From Takakia lepidozioides (taxonomy: Eukaryota > Streptophyta > Takakiopsida > Takakiales > Takakiaceae), in the NCBI GenBank assembly GCA_030704615.1, contig CM060731.1, positions 34,162,001 to 34,226,000 of the forward strand: a DNA stretch of 64,000 nucleotides, in the 5' to 3' direction. Positions 34,001 to 44,307 of the stretch are shown here, in pieces. Position 1 is the stretch's first letter; each line of letters starts with the position of its first letter. Below the pieces are notes generated by a model, which saw nothing but the letters and a program-made list of their open reading frames with translations, was not told the origin of the DNA and made no database searches. Position numbers and translations under genes: made by a program.

Positions 34001-37000
34001 ATCTAAGGGTACGTTGTCGTTCTTCCTCATAGATGCCATTAAAGGAGCTTGCAGGATTTGGGCTAAAGTCATCAGCATCTCTTGGTATCGCTACCACATC
34101 ACAGGGCAACACGTTGTCACCGAAGCAGTAATTACCACAGGTCATTCTACTGGCTGATGTTGACCCATCAGCACTTGATTCGAATGCAAGACCATCCCTG
34201 TAAGAGGAGTTGAGCCCTTTCTTAGTATGTGAGGTACCGCCATCTGAAACCTTACTGACAGTATTCACTTCATTGGCGCATGGCCACTGCCACTTTGGTG
34301 ATGGCACTTTAGCCTCTTTCTGCCAGCTTTTGTGACTTTTGCCAGCCCTGTGACCGCAAAGGACAGGAACCCTTTCATCCTTTAAGGGGTCGGGTAAGCA
34401 ATTCCCTCCCTCACTAACACAATACTTGGATGTGCCATCAGTGTCCTTGTTGCAGGGGTGCCTATTATTGGCTGATGCGTGAGGGCTCTCAAGATCGTGC
34501 TTGTTTACATGTGCACTCGCATCCAAAGAGGACCAATAGGCAACTTGCCTATCAACTGTTTCAGCAAAAGTCTCTCGTTGCTCCTCCACGCACCAAGAAA
34601 CACCCCTTGCATTCGTACTAGGTCCTGTGTTGAGGTCATCACTCTCATGTTGCTTGTGAAATTCAGTGCCAGCCCCATCCTTCCTCTCTTTCTCTGAAAA
34701 CTTCCCATCAGTCAACTGCCTGCACTTGATGCTCAACACTCTAGGCCATTCACCCCCCCCCAAGCTCCCTCCCTCTTTAATGCCATCAATCTCCTCTCCT
34801 GCTACCTCCCCCCTACCATTTGATCCAGAATACACACCCCCAATCTGGCAAGGTTCCCCCCATTTCTTGCGAAGGCGAACACCCCCTGGCTCAATTAGAG
34901 GGTCTTCTTCTGGATAAGTAACCGCCCTTTCCTCCAAATTGGGCCCACACATTTTCTTGACGACCGAAACTCGCAGAGCATCACTGAGATTTTCAGTGGT
35001 CCAACAGGGGTTCTCATACATGGAGAGCTGGGAGGCATGCTCAGTTCCACCCACCACGTTGGACTTTCTTGCTTTACTACTGTGCGTGTAAGGGGAATTG
35101 CCCATCTCTAAAACAGTCTTACTTACTGTGACATCTGTAAAACTTGAGCCCTCACCTAAACTAAGCATCGAATCTCCAGATATTGAGGGCTGCATCTCTG
35201 GATGCGTGCCACCCATCCCCATGGCGTCCCTAGCCCCAGTGGCATGCTCGCAGGGGAAGGGCTCTAACTCTGAGCTAAGTGTAGCATCTTTAGAGATCAT
35301 ATCCTCATCTACACTAGGCATGAGATCTGTGGAGATTGAGGGTTCCCACTCGGAAAGTGAGTCGCTCCCCACCAAGGCATTCCTGGCTCCACTGGGATGT
35401 TCCATCTTTAAAACTGTGCTACAGAGAGAAATTTTTCTAGAGATTGCGTCCTGATCTCGGTTAAGCCTCGTATCTTCGAGGATTGAAGGTTCCATCTCAA
35501 CACTTGTATTGTCTAAGGAAACATCGATGGATGTTTCCAGTTCCAGCTCTGGAACTGTCTCACTGTACAAGACATCACTGGAAATTAAGCCCTCATCTAA
35601 CTCCACTTCCCCACCACCTGGGAACAAGCAAGTGTTGCCACCTTCAAGGGCTTTCAATGGTCGGCATTCCCTTTCATGCGATGCACCATGTTGTTCCTCT
35701 CTTCTCCCCTCGGGATATCTTGTTCTCTCTGATGAGTTTGATGTACAACACCTGCCACCATCACGAGCTTTCGCTTGGGGAATCTCTCTCTCTTCTCTCT
35801 TCTTCCCCAACCTACTGCTGTTAACTCTATGGGTATCCATCAGAGGAATCCATTGTTGCATTGTTGCACCACGCTTTTTCTTTCTTCCTCCCTCTGTCTG
35901 TCTTGGGCTCTCTGACGAGTCCTCAGTCTTACAGCTCCTTTTTGCTTTCTGTCTCCTCTGAGGACCACAAAGTTGACACTGAGCAAGTAAGCAAACGCAC
36001 TGCCTAGATGTTTCCATATTTTTGACAACCTCCATCATTGCTGGACTCTTTGATACCTAATAACACAATGCACACTTGGAAGCAGATGTTTTGTTTAATG
36101 TCGATGAGTTATGACAATGCATACAATTTTGGATTGGCAAATATTGATGCAAACACGTTTACCATACTTCACAAACAAGTAGCATGTTGCACAACGACAC
36201 CATAGCCAAACTCAATATTCCAGATCATTTCTACACACCTTAAGAATATTATATACCTGGTATGAAGTGACTTCCTGTCTGTCAGTGGCCTGTTTCTTCT
36301 TTGGATACCAAGACAAATCCCTCCCTTGTGTTGCACCCCCGGTCATGGAACTAAGAGGAGAGTCTCCCACTTTTCCTTTCTCAGTAAAACTTGTTGTATC
36401 CATGTGTTTTCCTTCCTCTTGGCTTTTTTGAACTCTAGGCGTGATAGTCAACTCTTTGTCATGGGACCGAAGACTTTGACTTAGATTTTCATACTTAGGT
36501 GATCCCATGAGTTTTGGTCCTGTGGAGTGAAAGTCATTAGCTGCAGGCAAGGAAAGACAGCAGGCTGACAACCCTGTCCCTGCACTCATTGTAGAAAAAT
36601 TGAAGTCCTTCGAGATTTTTTTTGTCAAATTCCCCTCTCCAGCTGTCTCACATGCGCGGGGGGACCAAAGCTCCCTCCATCCACCTTGATCTTTGGATGG
36701 GATTTCCAACCCTTCCCCTTGTGATCCTGGCCTGACAACCACGGTGGTGAACATACCAGATGAACTGGCATGACCAAGGCTACAGTCACTTATGGTTTCA
36801 GTAATAACTTCCGCTTCAACTTGTTGATTTGGAGCACCCTGATTGTTGGTGGGGGACTTGCAGCACCACTCCATCCATTTGCCACCATCTCTTGTTGACA
36901 TTTTCCACCTCTCCTTTGCTAGATCACAGCAATCAACTTCCACCCACACTTGTTGTTCTGAGCACTCTGTAACATTTCCGTTCACAGTTTGATCCCCACT

Positions 37001-40000
37001 ATTTTTGGCAGGATCACTGCGATTGCAATCGAGTATAACACCACCAAGAGTCTTGGTGCTGCATGGGACATCCTCTCTTTCTCTGACTGTCAATGCCTCA
37101 GACATATGCCTACCTGTTGTCACAGAACCCCTTGCTGGCCCATCTTCCTTCAGTATTTCAGGGGGAGCTTTCTTCTCTGAAGCAGGATCCAAGCAAACAG
37201 ATTGATCTTCAATCTGTACAGAAACATCCTGCTTCCAATATTGAGTTTCAGTTTCCTGCACCAGCACTTCCGGCTTGTGAGCTTCTTTCCATTCACATCT
37301 CCCTTGTGTTGGTGTCAAAGCTGTTATGATTTGGAGGCAGGTCCCCTTTTCAGGAAAGACATGAAAGCAGGAATCCTCATCCCTGATCTTGTCCTTCTCC
37401 TTGAATGTAGCTTTAGCAGAGGGCGCTCCCTTTTCCACAGTTCCTTTTGTTTCTTCTTTCCAACTCCCTCCTGACAAATTAAGAGGTTCTCTGTAGCCCT
37501 CAGAGGCTCCAACCTCACTGTTCTCTGAGTAGGAACTGGTCATAGTCTTGAGAGAAGATATCTTAGTTGAACCATCATACACATGGTCTGGACATGGCAA
37601 TGGAGCTTCGAACATTTCGGATTGCGGAAAGCAACAGTCATCTGCTTGCCCCGTCAATGTCACTCCTGCTGGAAGATCTGTTTGCAATAAGCTGATGGTC
37701 ATATTAAGAGGCTTTGATTTTCCTATCAGTGGATAAATCTCCTGCTCAATAGGAATTGGAAAACACCCTAAGAGACATGGAACTCCACAATTCATAGGTG
37801 CTTTGACCCAAGAATTTTGTGCTGAGGTACATGTGCCTAACCCAAAGGTATCTCCATCTACACTGGCCACTGCAGGCACACGGATGTGCAACCCATCCTC
37901 TATGCTTTTCTCTTTCTCGCACTCTATTTTCCACTCTTCATGCCCCTCTTGGATCGTATTAAAACCCTCCATGGGACCATCTTCCAAAGCAGCTGGATTT
38001 CCTAAACTGAATCGAGGCCTTATTGGAGAATCCTCATAATTGCAACCTAACTGAGTCCTCTGTGAATGAAACCCCTTCGAAAGTATGTCCTCTATCTTGG
38101 GAGAGTTGGTCTTGCTGCAGACATTCTCATCCCCCATCTCAAAGCTACATTTGTCACACACTTTGTAGTAGTCTCCGTAGCAATTCCCCCCAGTTTGATG
38201 ATGGTCATTTTGGCAGGTACCACCTTTCACAATACAGCTGCCATCACGTCTTTGACAAAAGTCATCACCAACGATACTGCCATGTCTTGAAACTGCTTCA
38301 ACTGATTCGAATTCCTCCATAGACTCCTTGTGCCAGGAAAGCGTGCCTAAATATCTCCTGGATGTTTTTTGACAATGGTCACTGCTATCTCCAATGCTAT
38401 TATTGCTGAGGCTGCTGCTAGATCTTTCACCTTTTTCGATGTATTCACCTCTAAATCTTTCAATTCTGTCATTGAAGTCTCCCACAAAACTGTTGTCATC
38501 GCTCGCAGTGTTCATGACCAAGGTGGTTGCCTCTGGCAAATCTTGCTTGGTGGTCTTCCCATGCACAAGGGCATCCAAATACATCCTAAATGCCTCCCTG
38601 TTTTGCTCCACCAATAAAGGAGGTAGCATTTCATCTGTTTGGGAAAGGCTTTCCACGCAATCCAAGGGATGAGACCACCTCTGTCTATCAAACCCAATCA
38701 AAAGCTTACCTCCTGCAATTGTCAATTCACCATCTTGACCAGCTTCCACATTTGAGTCTCGCATACAATTTGGTGACTCTGACTCAGAACTGAGATCAAG
38801 CTCTTTCAAGCCACCCCACACTGGCTTATTGAGACCTTCAAGCCCACAAGATTCCAGTTTCCTTCTGGAGGCAGCTGAGATTTCCGACACAATGCGCTTG
38901 AATTTCCTTGGGACAACCGACCCTTGGTTCATAGTTACATTATCCTGCTGTGCTTCCATGGGTAGGTGATCAGTTGGCTCCCTTTCTTCCTCCAAGGACA
39001 CCAAGTCTGGGAAAAAGGACTCTGGAATTTCCTCTTTCCTCTTTCCTAAGAAATGACTTGGGGAACCCTTCTCTGAAGAGCATCCCTCTGTAGTCCAGTC
39101 ATTGTCCACCATGTCATCCACCCCATCTTTTGAAGAGTTCACAACATTCAAGAATGTCCACTCCCTCTCCCCAAGTTTGTCCAGTGCACACCCAGATATA
39201 ACTTTGTCGAGACCAATCTCCTTCGCAGGAAGTTGTTCCATGAACTTGGTTTCATGCATCTCCTTAGAGGCTACAAGGCGCATGTTGAAACAGGGGTCAG
39301 GCATATCATCAAATCCCTGTTCTCTGGCACTTTCATGAATGACTTTCTGATCAGGGAGCCTATCTGAATCTTTGATTTTTTTGGTAGCATCAGAAGCCAA
39401 TAACTCCGGAAGTCCAGGGCAGTTCAAGACTGTTCTGTTTTTCAAAAGAACACTCATCATATTGTCATAATTATGTAGTTTATCATCACTGGAGAAAAGT
39501 GAACCACATGTCTCCTTTCCTGTTAGACCTGATTCTGCAGGCCCACTTTCCTTGAAATCTACATTGGTACTGTAAGTGTCTTCTGGAGATGCCAAGATCT
39601 CATATGTACAAGGCATAGCTGGTTCCCCTGGCCTATCCATAGTTGTATATAAGCTTGAGCTTCCATGTTGCAGAATTTTTGGATTAGTTGTACATGGCAC
39701 AAAACCTTCACCAATGGTTTGTTTCACTGTCAAGAGTGGGCCAACATCCCTTATGGCCTTTGAAGTAACATTAGCACCACGTGTTCTTGGGATTCTTCTT
39801 TGTCTCTGTAAGAACCTATGACACTTGAGGCGGCAGCAACCTTTCAATTCTTCCTCACTGCTATCATCAACAGGACTTACCACGACCTCACTATCATTCT
39901 CCTTTGCGGTGTCTTCATCGTAATCATCCACCAACATTGTGGCACCTGTGGGGCTCAGGACTTGAACGATGCCAATCGACTCCCCCATTGAATGACAGAC

Positions 40001-42815
40001 AAATGACCCTCCCAAGGATGCCAGACTGGGAGTTAATGTTTCCAGGCTAATAGCTTCAGGAGGCACCTTATCTGACACACTATTGTGTGCCTCCAGCATG
40101 TCCTGGAGTTTTACACATGATGGCTTCTTTATCACCATCATGGCACTTGCCTTCTTGTTGAGCGGACTGGTACTGAAACTCACATTCGTCAGGGAGCTAC
40201 GCTTGAAAAAGGATCTTTGAGTGGAAGCTGCAGCATTCTTCAAGAAAGAGAAGGCTTGTCCCACTGTCTTGAAGCCTGCATTCCTGCCCTTCCTCCAAGA
40301 CTTCATTCTCTTGCCCGCCCAAGATTCAATTGATGAGTACCCAATGCAAGAGAGCCTGGAAGAAATTCTAATGTTTGGTATCTTGGGGGCCCCATGCCAC
40401 TGCGAGGAGTACACCTGAGCAGGAAGTGCAAAGCTGGGATAAACAAGACTGCAGCAATCAACTCTTGGAGACGACAGACCCTAATTAGTCTTTGAAATAA
40501 TGGGGTTTGAGGAGCATCTCTCTTTGCAATCTTTGAAGGAACATTTTTCCAAGCCCTACTAATAACTAAAGTTCAGTATCCTACAAAGATTCAAGAAACC
40601 TCATAAACAAGGGGTCAAATTTCTGTGACGCCTCTTCTAAGTATCTATCTGGACAAACTGCTACACTTTTCTCATACCATTTCAACTGATGTAAGCCTTG
40701 CACCCTAGAAACTGAAAGAAACAAATGAACCAGTCTGAGATAGAAACAGACGCAAATTATTTAGCATTAATTCTTTACAGCCCCTATCACAAGGGCTTTG
40801 CTGAAGGTTTCATCAAAGAACTTCCGTGAGAGCCAGCTCAGTGGCAAGGGCTGGAACCCACTGGTGGCGTCAGTCTCTTCCACTACACGGCACAACTAGG
40901 TTACCACAATGGCTTGTATCCAAGAATGGAGCAGGCTCAAGCTGGGAAATGATGGAAGAGGATAAAATGATGCCACTTGGGGATGCTAAAAAGGCCAGAA
41001 AGGTGACTATGTTCCCGTGGAAGGCTTGGGATGCTGTCTATTTAGCGTCAGTATTGCTGTCTCATGGCGAAGTGGAGCTCATGGATGGGTCATGTCCCAT
41101 CATGGAAATTTTGCTACAGTGGGTAGGACGGGATTCTCAAGCACTGGCACTCCGGTAAGTAAAAGACCATTCTCTGGTCTGCTCCCAACAAGGAAATACA
41201 TTTCTTGGCAGGCTCCCTGCTCACTTGGGATCTCCTTCACTCCAACAGTCTCTAAGGCTGTCGGTGTGCTAGGTGAAGGACTACTTTTCACTCCGACCTT
41301 TTTCCCAATTTCACATGTCAGGCATATCAGATCCTGAATCCATAAGGATGTTCAGAAGTGTAGCTTTGATGCTCAGGCTGCTCTGCTGGATGATTTCCAC
41401 AAGGCCTTAGGGAATTGGGCCAGCTTCTTTGGCAGCTGGCTTTCCCTCTTTTCTTTTGGGCTCTAGGGAGCAGCTCCCCACCCTTTCCTGCGCTTTTGAT
41501 GGTTCCTCTGAGCACCACAGTTCGTCTTTCAAAAAGAAAAAGACTGGACGTGTGTCAGCTACCACAACTGATATATACTGGGTTAAACAGTAATCCTTCC
41601 ATTCCTCATCTTGTTCAGAGATTACAAAAAATCGCAATTTCTTACATCCTTGCAAAACAGTTGGTTCTCAAAGTACAGCCAGACATAGCTGACACTGGAT
41701 GGAAGAACTTTGAAGTTGCACTACCTCAAAGACACCATCCTGGTTGCTAGTCAAATTATCTGAATCAGCATCGTCCTCCTTAGAAACCCCAGAGGTTGGA
41801 TTCTCTAACTGCGGAAACCCTCCTAGGAAACTGTCACAATTTGTGTGTCCCGCTTCTGCAAGCTGCAACTCACCAGACATAGATGCATGGGCAGGCGGCA
41901 CCTGGTTGAGGTTGAAATTTTGGTACAGCTCGTGTATATTTAATGCTTTTCCAAGTCCATAGAGAACCCCAAACACTTTCTAACATCTTTAACTTCTCAT
42001 AACCTAGTGTATTAATGATCCTTAAATCTGCAGTTAAGCACTTTTTAAACACTAGATTTCAACTTGGGTGCCAATTCTGTGTAGTGCACAACCCTCAATA
42101 GAGTGTAGGACGACCTGACAGCACCTAATTATCACAATTATTGCATAAGAGAGATGGTGCCTGCCAAGCCAGTGCAATGAACTCTTTCATTCATAAACCC
42201 GTTTCGTTTCAAGTTCAATTCGGGCAATGGTACTAAAACGATTGTATGCTGATGTACATAGCATATTACGTCAAAAATGCAATTAATGACGAGTCTGGCA
42301 GACACGATGTTGTAAGAAAACGATAAGTGTAAGCTTAAGTGCTCCAATGTTTCTGAAGAAGGTTTCAGTCTGAACAGACTTGGTTATCCTCTGCCTTTGG
42401 ACTATGTAAGAACCATGCAAGTAAGGTCAAACAAGAAGGGTTTGGAGAGGTAAGGCTCAAATTTTACTCCAGGAACATGAACCACAACAGGCTGGCAATT
42501 GCAACACAGTGCAGATGGGGATGAAAGCCGGGAGGAGTTCACACAGTGCTTACATTCTCCTTCATTGCAACTGCTTACCAGGGAGCAAATGGAAGCAGCC
42601 TCCTCCAAAATATCTTGCAAGCCAACATTCAGGGAGTCGATCCCCACACCCAAGCTGGCTGCCATTGTGGCTGTAGAGCACGACCCAAGCTGCGATGAGA
42701 CTGGTGCAACGCCAGATCCATCAATGCCATCAATATCACCAGAAGTGTGTCCAGAGGGATTGTTGACTTTTAGCTGCCCATTGAAGGCACGAGATAGCTT
42801 TCTTCTGCCTTTCAT
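22048..42815 (-). CDS. SAS4: CPAP/SAS-4-like centriole protein with TCP10 G-box
   Basis: SAS-4/CPAP (CENPJ) recruits tubulin during centriole and basal-body assembly. Exons read in order on the minus strand: about 42815-42418, about 41930-41718, possibly 41335-41160, 40414-36257, 36056-33914, 33668-33361, 33063-32977, 32784-about 32656, 31517-31455, 30962-30779, 29572-28444, about 28302-28120, 27677-27474, 26029-25877, 22131-22078 or to a stop at 22048. Phases agree across most joins. Coiled-coil-like segments (KFRKELRRW, RKERNRLERLFK, THKLRHANDELSGRIRKLQRE) precede the G-box. The G-box reads RRVHFLNGDIKNLLADGS, EYYYNKVDTWHTTKPDG and VYVFPNNQ, then VEECWPDGQKKIVFPDGN after an intron. These match the beta-strand repeats of the family. 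The encoded protein would exceed 2,800 residues, about twice human CPAP (about 1,340). The extra length lies in two exons without a known domain. Uncertain: first exon, donor after 32784, acceptor near 28302, and later G-box repeats, which I could not find. LINE and SINE copies fill the introns. Confidence 0.75.
22918..23115 (-). pseudogene. Possible copia-type reverse-transcriptase scrap
   Basis: The frame contains LKEFSQCTS, then FIYVDDPLLTA and LLEKFAKEFHW. The YVDD core and its surroundings recall the Ty1/copia reverse transcriptase (LxxFxxCxSDxxxY ... IYVDDLLITG). It is short and unsupported by other copia motifs, and lies in the last large intron of the SAS-4-like gene. Confidence 0.35.
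23420..23560. repeat. Dispersed repeat, shared with 25400-25540
   Basis: Both copies contain taagaaatattgtaagctgg (or actgt), then gtatgcatgcaaattc, acatagaatttgcaatgg and gttgtacctctggctccaag with small changes. Read on the minus strand both give a frame like LRVEFACIP and ASSSLQYFLQG. This could be a decayed coding segment of a retroelement. Confidence 0.6.
23655..23905 (+). repeat. Dispersed AAAGCTC repeat, long copy
   Basis: It opens with gaaatgaatggtactttatg, followed by atgtcagcgggaagctcaaa, gagcttatgggacc and a purine tract. Then come gattgtctaagagtcaatgc, gcaggtaagctgccaagca and a tail shared with 9740-9830 (gaaagacctccatgagaaattgggt against gaagacatcagtgagagattgggt). Confidence 0.7.
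24030..25045 (+). pseudogene. 5'-truncated LINE, C-terminal part of ORF2
   Basis: The first part reads LCRVIRPALEYGSAIWVDNS, the segment that follows the reverse transcriptase in non-LTR elements (usually VxPxLxYGxxxW). A frame break near 24350 leads to a 212-codon open frame. This holds a CCHC-like zinc motif, CPLCGQSEDSIHFLIHC, that is typical of plant and algal LINE C-termini, and it ends GHKATANNVL. Its 3' end matches the fragments at 21125, 29905, 29965 and 32455. It lies antisense in the 25877-22131 intron of the SAS-4-like gene. Confidence 0.8.
25400..25540. repeat. Dispersed repeat, second copy
   Basis: This is the partner of 23420-23560, with taagaaatactgtaagctgg, gtatgcatgcaaattctgc and ttgtacctctggctccaagc. 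It is followed directly by an AAAGCTC repeat copy. Confidence 0.6.
25535..25715 (+). repeat. Dispersed AAAGCTC repeat copy
   Basis: The copy reads gaaatgaaatggaatggtgc, tttataacgtccgcggaaag, ctcatagagcttatgggaca, a purine tract, gtgattgtctaagggtgaat and caggtaggctgccaagcatt. Apart from its length it is nearly identical to the copy at 9572. Confidence 0.75.
25718..25800 (+). repeat. Truncated AAAGCTC repeat, tandem to the previous copy
   Basis: A second head, gaaatgaaatgaaatggtgc then tataacttccgcaggcagctc, starts directly after the first copy ends. This gives a head-to-tail pair just beyond the donor of the SAS-4 G-box exon. Confidence 0.65.
26030..27473 (-). other. SAS-4 intron with possible retroelement ORF1 scrap
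   Basis: The intron is 1.44 kb. On the minus strand at about 26940-26723 the frame GMADMDRFTSSRCSKVF then KGHIASSRLFEG recalls a damaged zinc-knuckle segment of a LINE ORF1 (RCxKCxxxGHIA). The second cysteine is replaced by valine, so the evidence is thin. The word gggttggggatgcagtgtcg is repeated in tandem at 26670-26709. Confidence 0.3.
29905..30178 (-). repeat. Two LINE 3' tails, head-to-tail, in SAS-4 intron
   Basis: Minus-strand reading gives the frame CVKGFLEDIWKTRINSLY, then RQPLTEVGSVPFVPAQ and GHKATANNVL with a stop, at 30172-29978. A second shorter tail, with the same 'ccttgtggccatagaccc' plus-strand signature, lies at 29905-29965. The copy is about 95% similar to 24865-25034 by eye. 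Confidence 0.8.
31735..31925 (+). repeat. Two diverged AAAGCTC-type repeat copies
   Basis: The first (about 31735-31800) keeps tactttgtaaggtccacggg and catgtgggacaaagtagac. The second starts with (gaaag)n at about 31850, and then reads ttttataatgtccatgggaa, gctgaaagagcttacc. Both are in the intron before exon 31517. Confidence 0.5.
31975..32260 (+). repeat. Two further AAAGCTC repeat copies
   Basis: One copy runs from gaaatgaaatggtacttgat through aacgtccgcggaaagctcaa and agagcttatgggacaaaagg. The next begins at about 32128 with aaatgaaatgaaatggtac, and then has tttatgatgtccacagggcc and ccatgggacaagg. They sit in an intron of the SAS-4-like gene. Confidence 0.65.
32455..32517 (-). repeat. LINE 3' tail fragment next to a SAS-4 exon
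   Basis: The plus strand shows actcataagacgttgtttgc, catagccttgtggccataga and ccccgcgcccagtttg, the reverse complement of the LINE end at 24985-25040. It lies about 140 bp beyond the last clear codon of the exon that begins at 32784. Confidence 0.75.
33914..36056 (-). other. 2.1-kb SAS-4 exon with internal ~50-residue repeats
   Basis: This is one open exon of 714 codons plus one base, bounded by acceptor gttattag and donor a|gtgagaag. About 180 residues in, three degenerate units begin EMEPSI, EWEPSI and EMQPSI, about 50 residues apart. Each then has a D..L...D..IS-like stretch and a segment such as GARNALVG or GARDAMGMGG. The units span about 35498-35020. Composition is acidic and rich in S, E and G. 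No known domain is visible. Confidence 0.6.
36257..40414 (-). other. 4.2-kb SAS-4 exon, 1,386 codons, no known domain
   Basis: The exon opens after a good acceptor (ttcctgctcag) at 40415 and ends at a donor, ccag|gtatat. GTG at its 5' edge is a codon of the exon, not a start. The first 70 residues are basic (KRMKSWRKGRNAGFK, SFFKRSS). The rest is a low-complexity, serine-, glutamate- and glycine-rich chain with many scattered cysteines. Such length without a stop is itself strong evidence of coding. Opposite-strand frames of up to about 100 codons here are shadows. Confidence 0.75.
41160..41336 (-). other. Possible additional SAS-4 5' exon
   Basis: After a possible acceptor (ggattcag) the minus strand is open as DLICLTCEIGKKVGVKSSPS and on to RPENGLLLT. 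The composition resembles the neighbouring exons, but no good GT donor is obvious. Phase could not be tied to 41718 or 40414. Confidence 0.3.
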
Positions 42816-44307
42816 TTTGAGACTGATTACTGTGCATCAATTGGGAGATAGTGCATTAGACAGAGGGCACAGCCATGGGGGACCTACATACGATGGAGGA
42901 CGACGAGAGTCAGGTCTGGTATACAGCATAGAACGACGATTGTATGAAAGAAGACAGATCACTGGCGTTGGAAGGTTCTCTGTTTCTTCACAAAACTCGT
43001 TATATCTTAAGCCCCGTTGTCTGTATTTGTCAAAGTCTTTAGCTTGAATCCTTCGGGAAGAGTGCATATCTCCCTCTTCCCTCTCCCCTTAACTGTCCCA
43101 TTCTGCATCCAAATGCACCTGGACTGCATCCCCGCCATTCCATCACTCCCTCTCCTGAGCTTATGCCAGGGTCCACATATCTCTGGATCGCCAATATTTG
43201 TTTCATGGGAGCAGCTATACATTGTGCGGGACGACCAAGCAACCACCTAACTTGCACAACTTCAATATTCCAAGGCAGTCCAGGGAGCAGAATTCACCTT
43301 CCCAACAATCTAATAATCCAACGCCAGCATCATGGCGCAATGCAACTTTCTCGCACGCATTGAATGAGGCACGTTCCAACTTTCCTGCCGTCTAACAATC
43401 AGATGATGTGCGACAATTGTCATCAGCATATGGCGGCAAGAAAACTGCTACCAAGCAATTCTGACACAGAATTCGACTTCTTTTCAGCAGCTAACAGTTC
43501 CCTCTGTGGCTAAATGTCGGCATTACGTCAACACTAGATCTCATACGTCAACATTTCAACGCAGAGCGGGAGACAGGGGCAGATGCCCGGGATGCAGGAG
43601 ATGAGAGCAGGCCTGCATGGAATTCCAAGAGTTGCTACATGCCTAAACCTCGCGAATTTCAGAAGCCCTACCTTCCGAGGCATTTAGTTTTCTCGGGTGG
43701 GCTACATGGCAAACCTGGGGACGTTTCATTCCTGCACTGAAGGGGTGTCAAGGCTCTGCTTATGAATGTAAAAATGAACGAAAGCAAAAACATCCACAGA
43801 TTGCGCACCATAGGCCTTCTTGCATACCCAGCCAGCCTCTAGCAATTGGTGTTGTCTGAGATCAAGACCATTGTTTCAAACCAGCAAGCAACAACGATCA
43901 AGGAGCAAACCTGGCTACTACAGTTTCGGACCGATGACCGCATATCACATTCCAAAGCTTCAACAACATCTTCACTTCAAGAAATCCTAACAAAACCTGG
44001 CACTCACGTTGTGCAACTTATCATGTCGCGATCTGCGATGTAACCTTGCACCATCACGAAATATACATTCGCATCACTAGCATGCAGGAAACCGGTAGGA
44101 TCCAAATTGAAGGGATCAACAGTGTAAGAAATTAGTATGTTGAAGTTCCTGGGTTTAGGGTTTTGCGTGGTGTTATTCCTGACATCAGTTCAGTTTTCTG
44201 GGCCTCTGCGGAAGGAACAATCATCCAGGCACGCAACTGTCCGGCTATGGGATAGCTGAACTCCATTCCTTCGCTCGGAGAGGTATTTTGTATTTTTAGT
44301 TGGGAGT
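42816..44307. promoter_or_regulatory. Shared 5' region between SAS-4-like and PPR genes
   Basis: The two genes are transcribed away from each other, so this 1.5 kb should hold both promoters and 5' UTRs. A minus-strand frame at 43067-42837 starting MHSSRRIQAKDFDKY could be an upstream first exon of the SAS-4-like gene. Its possible donor (tat|gtaggt) does not match the phase of the acceptor near 42836, so I did not join it. No other structure was seen. Confidence 0.4.

Noticed and set aside
35098-35961. Plus-strand open frames of 113-150 codons opposite the 2.1-kb SAS-4 exon
   Set aside because: They are shadows of a 714-codon exon on the other strand. They lack splice context and have no motif.
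40412-40414. GTG at 40414 as a translation start of the 1,400-codon frame
   Set aside because: A nuclear gene would need ATG, and a strong 3' splice site ends at 40415. The frame is an internal exon.
36989-40418. Many plus-strand ORFs of 60-100 codons opposite the 4.2-kb exon
   Set aside because: The minus strand is open for 1,386 codons with good splice sites. Opposite frames arise from its composition.
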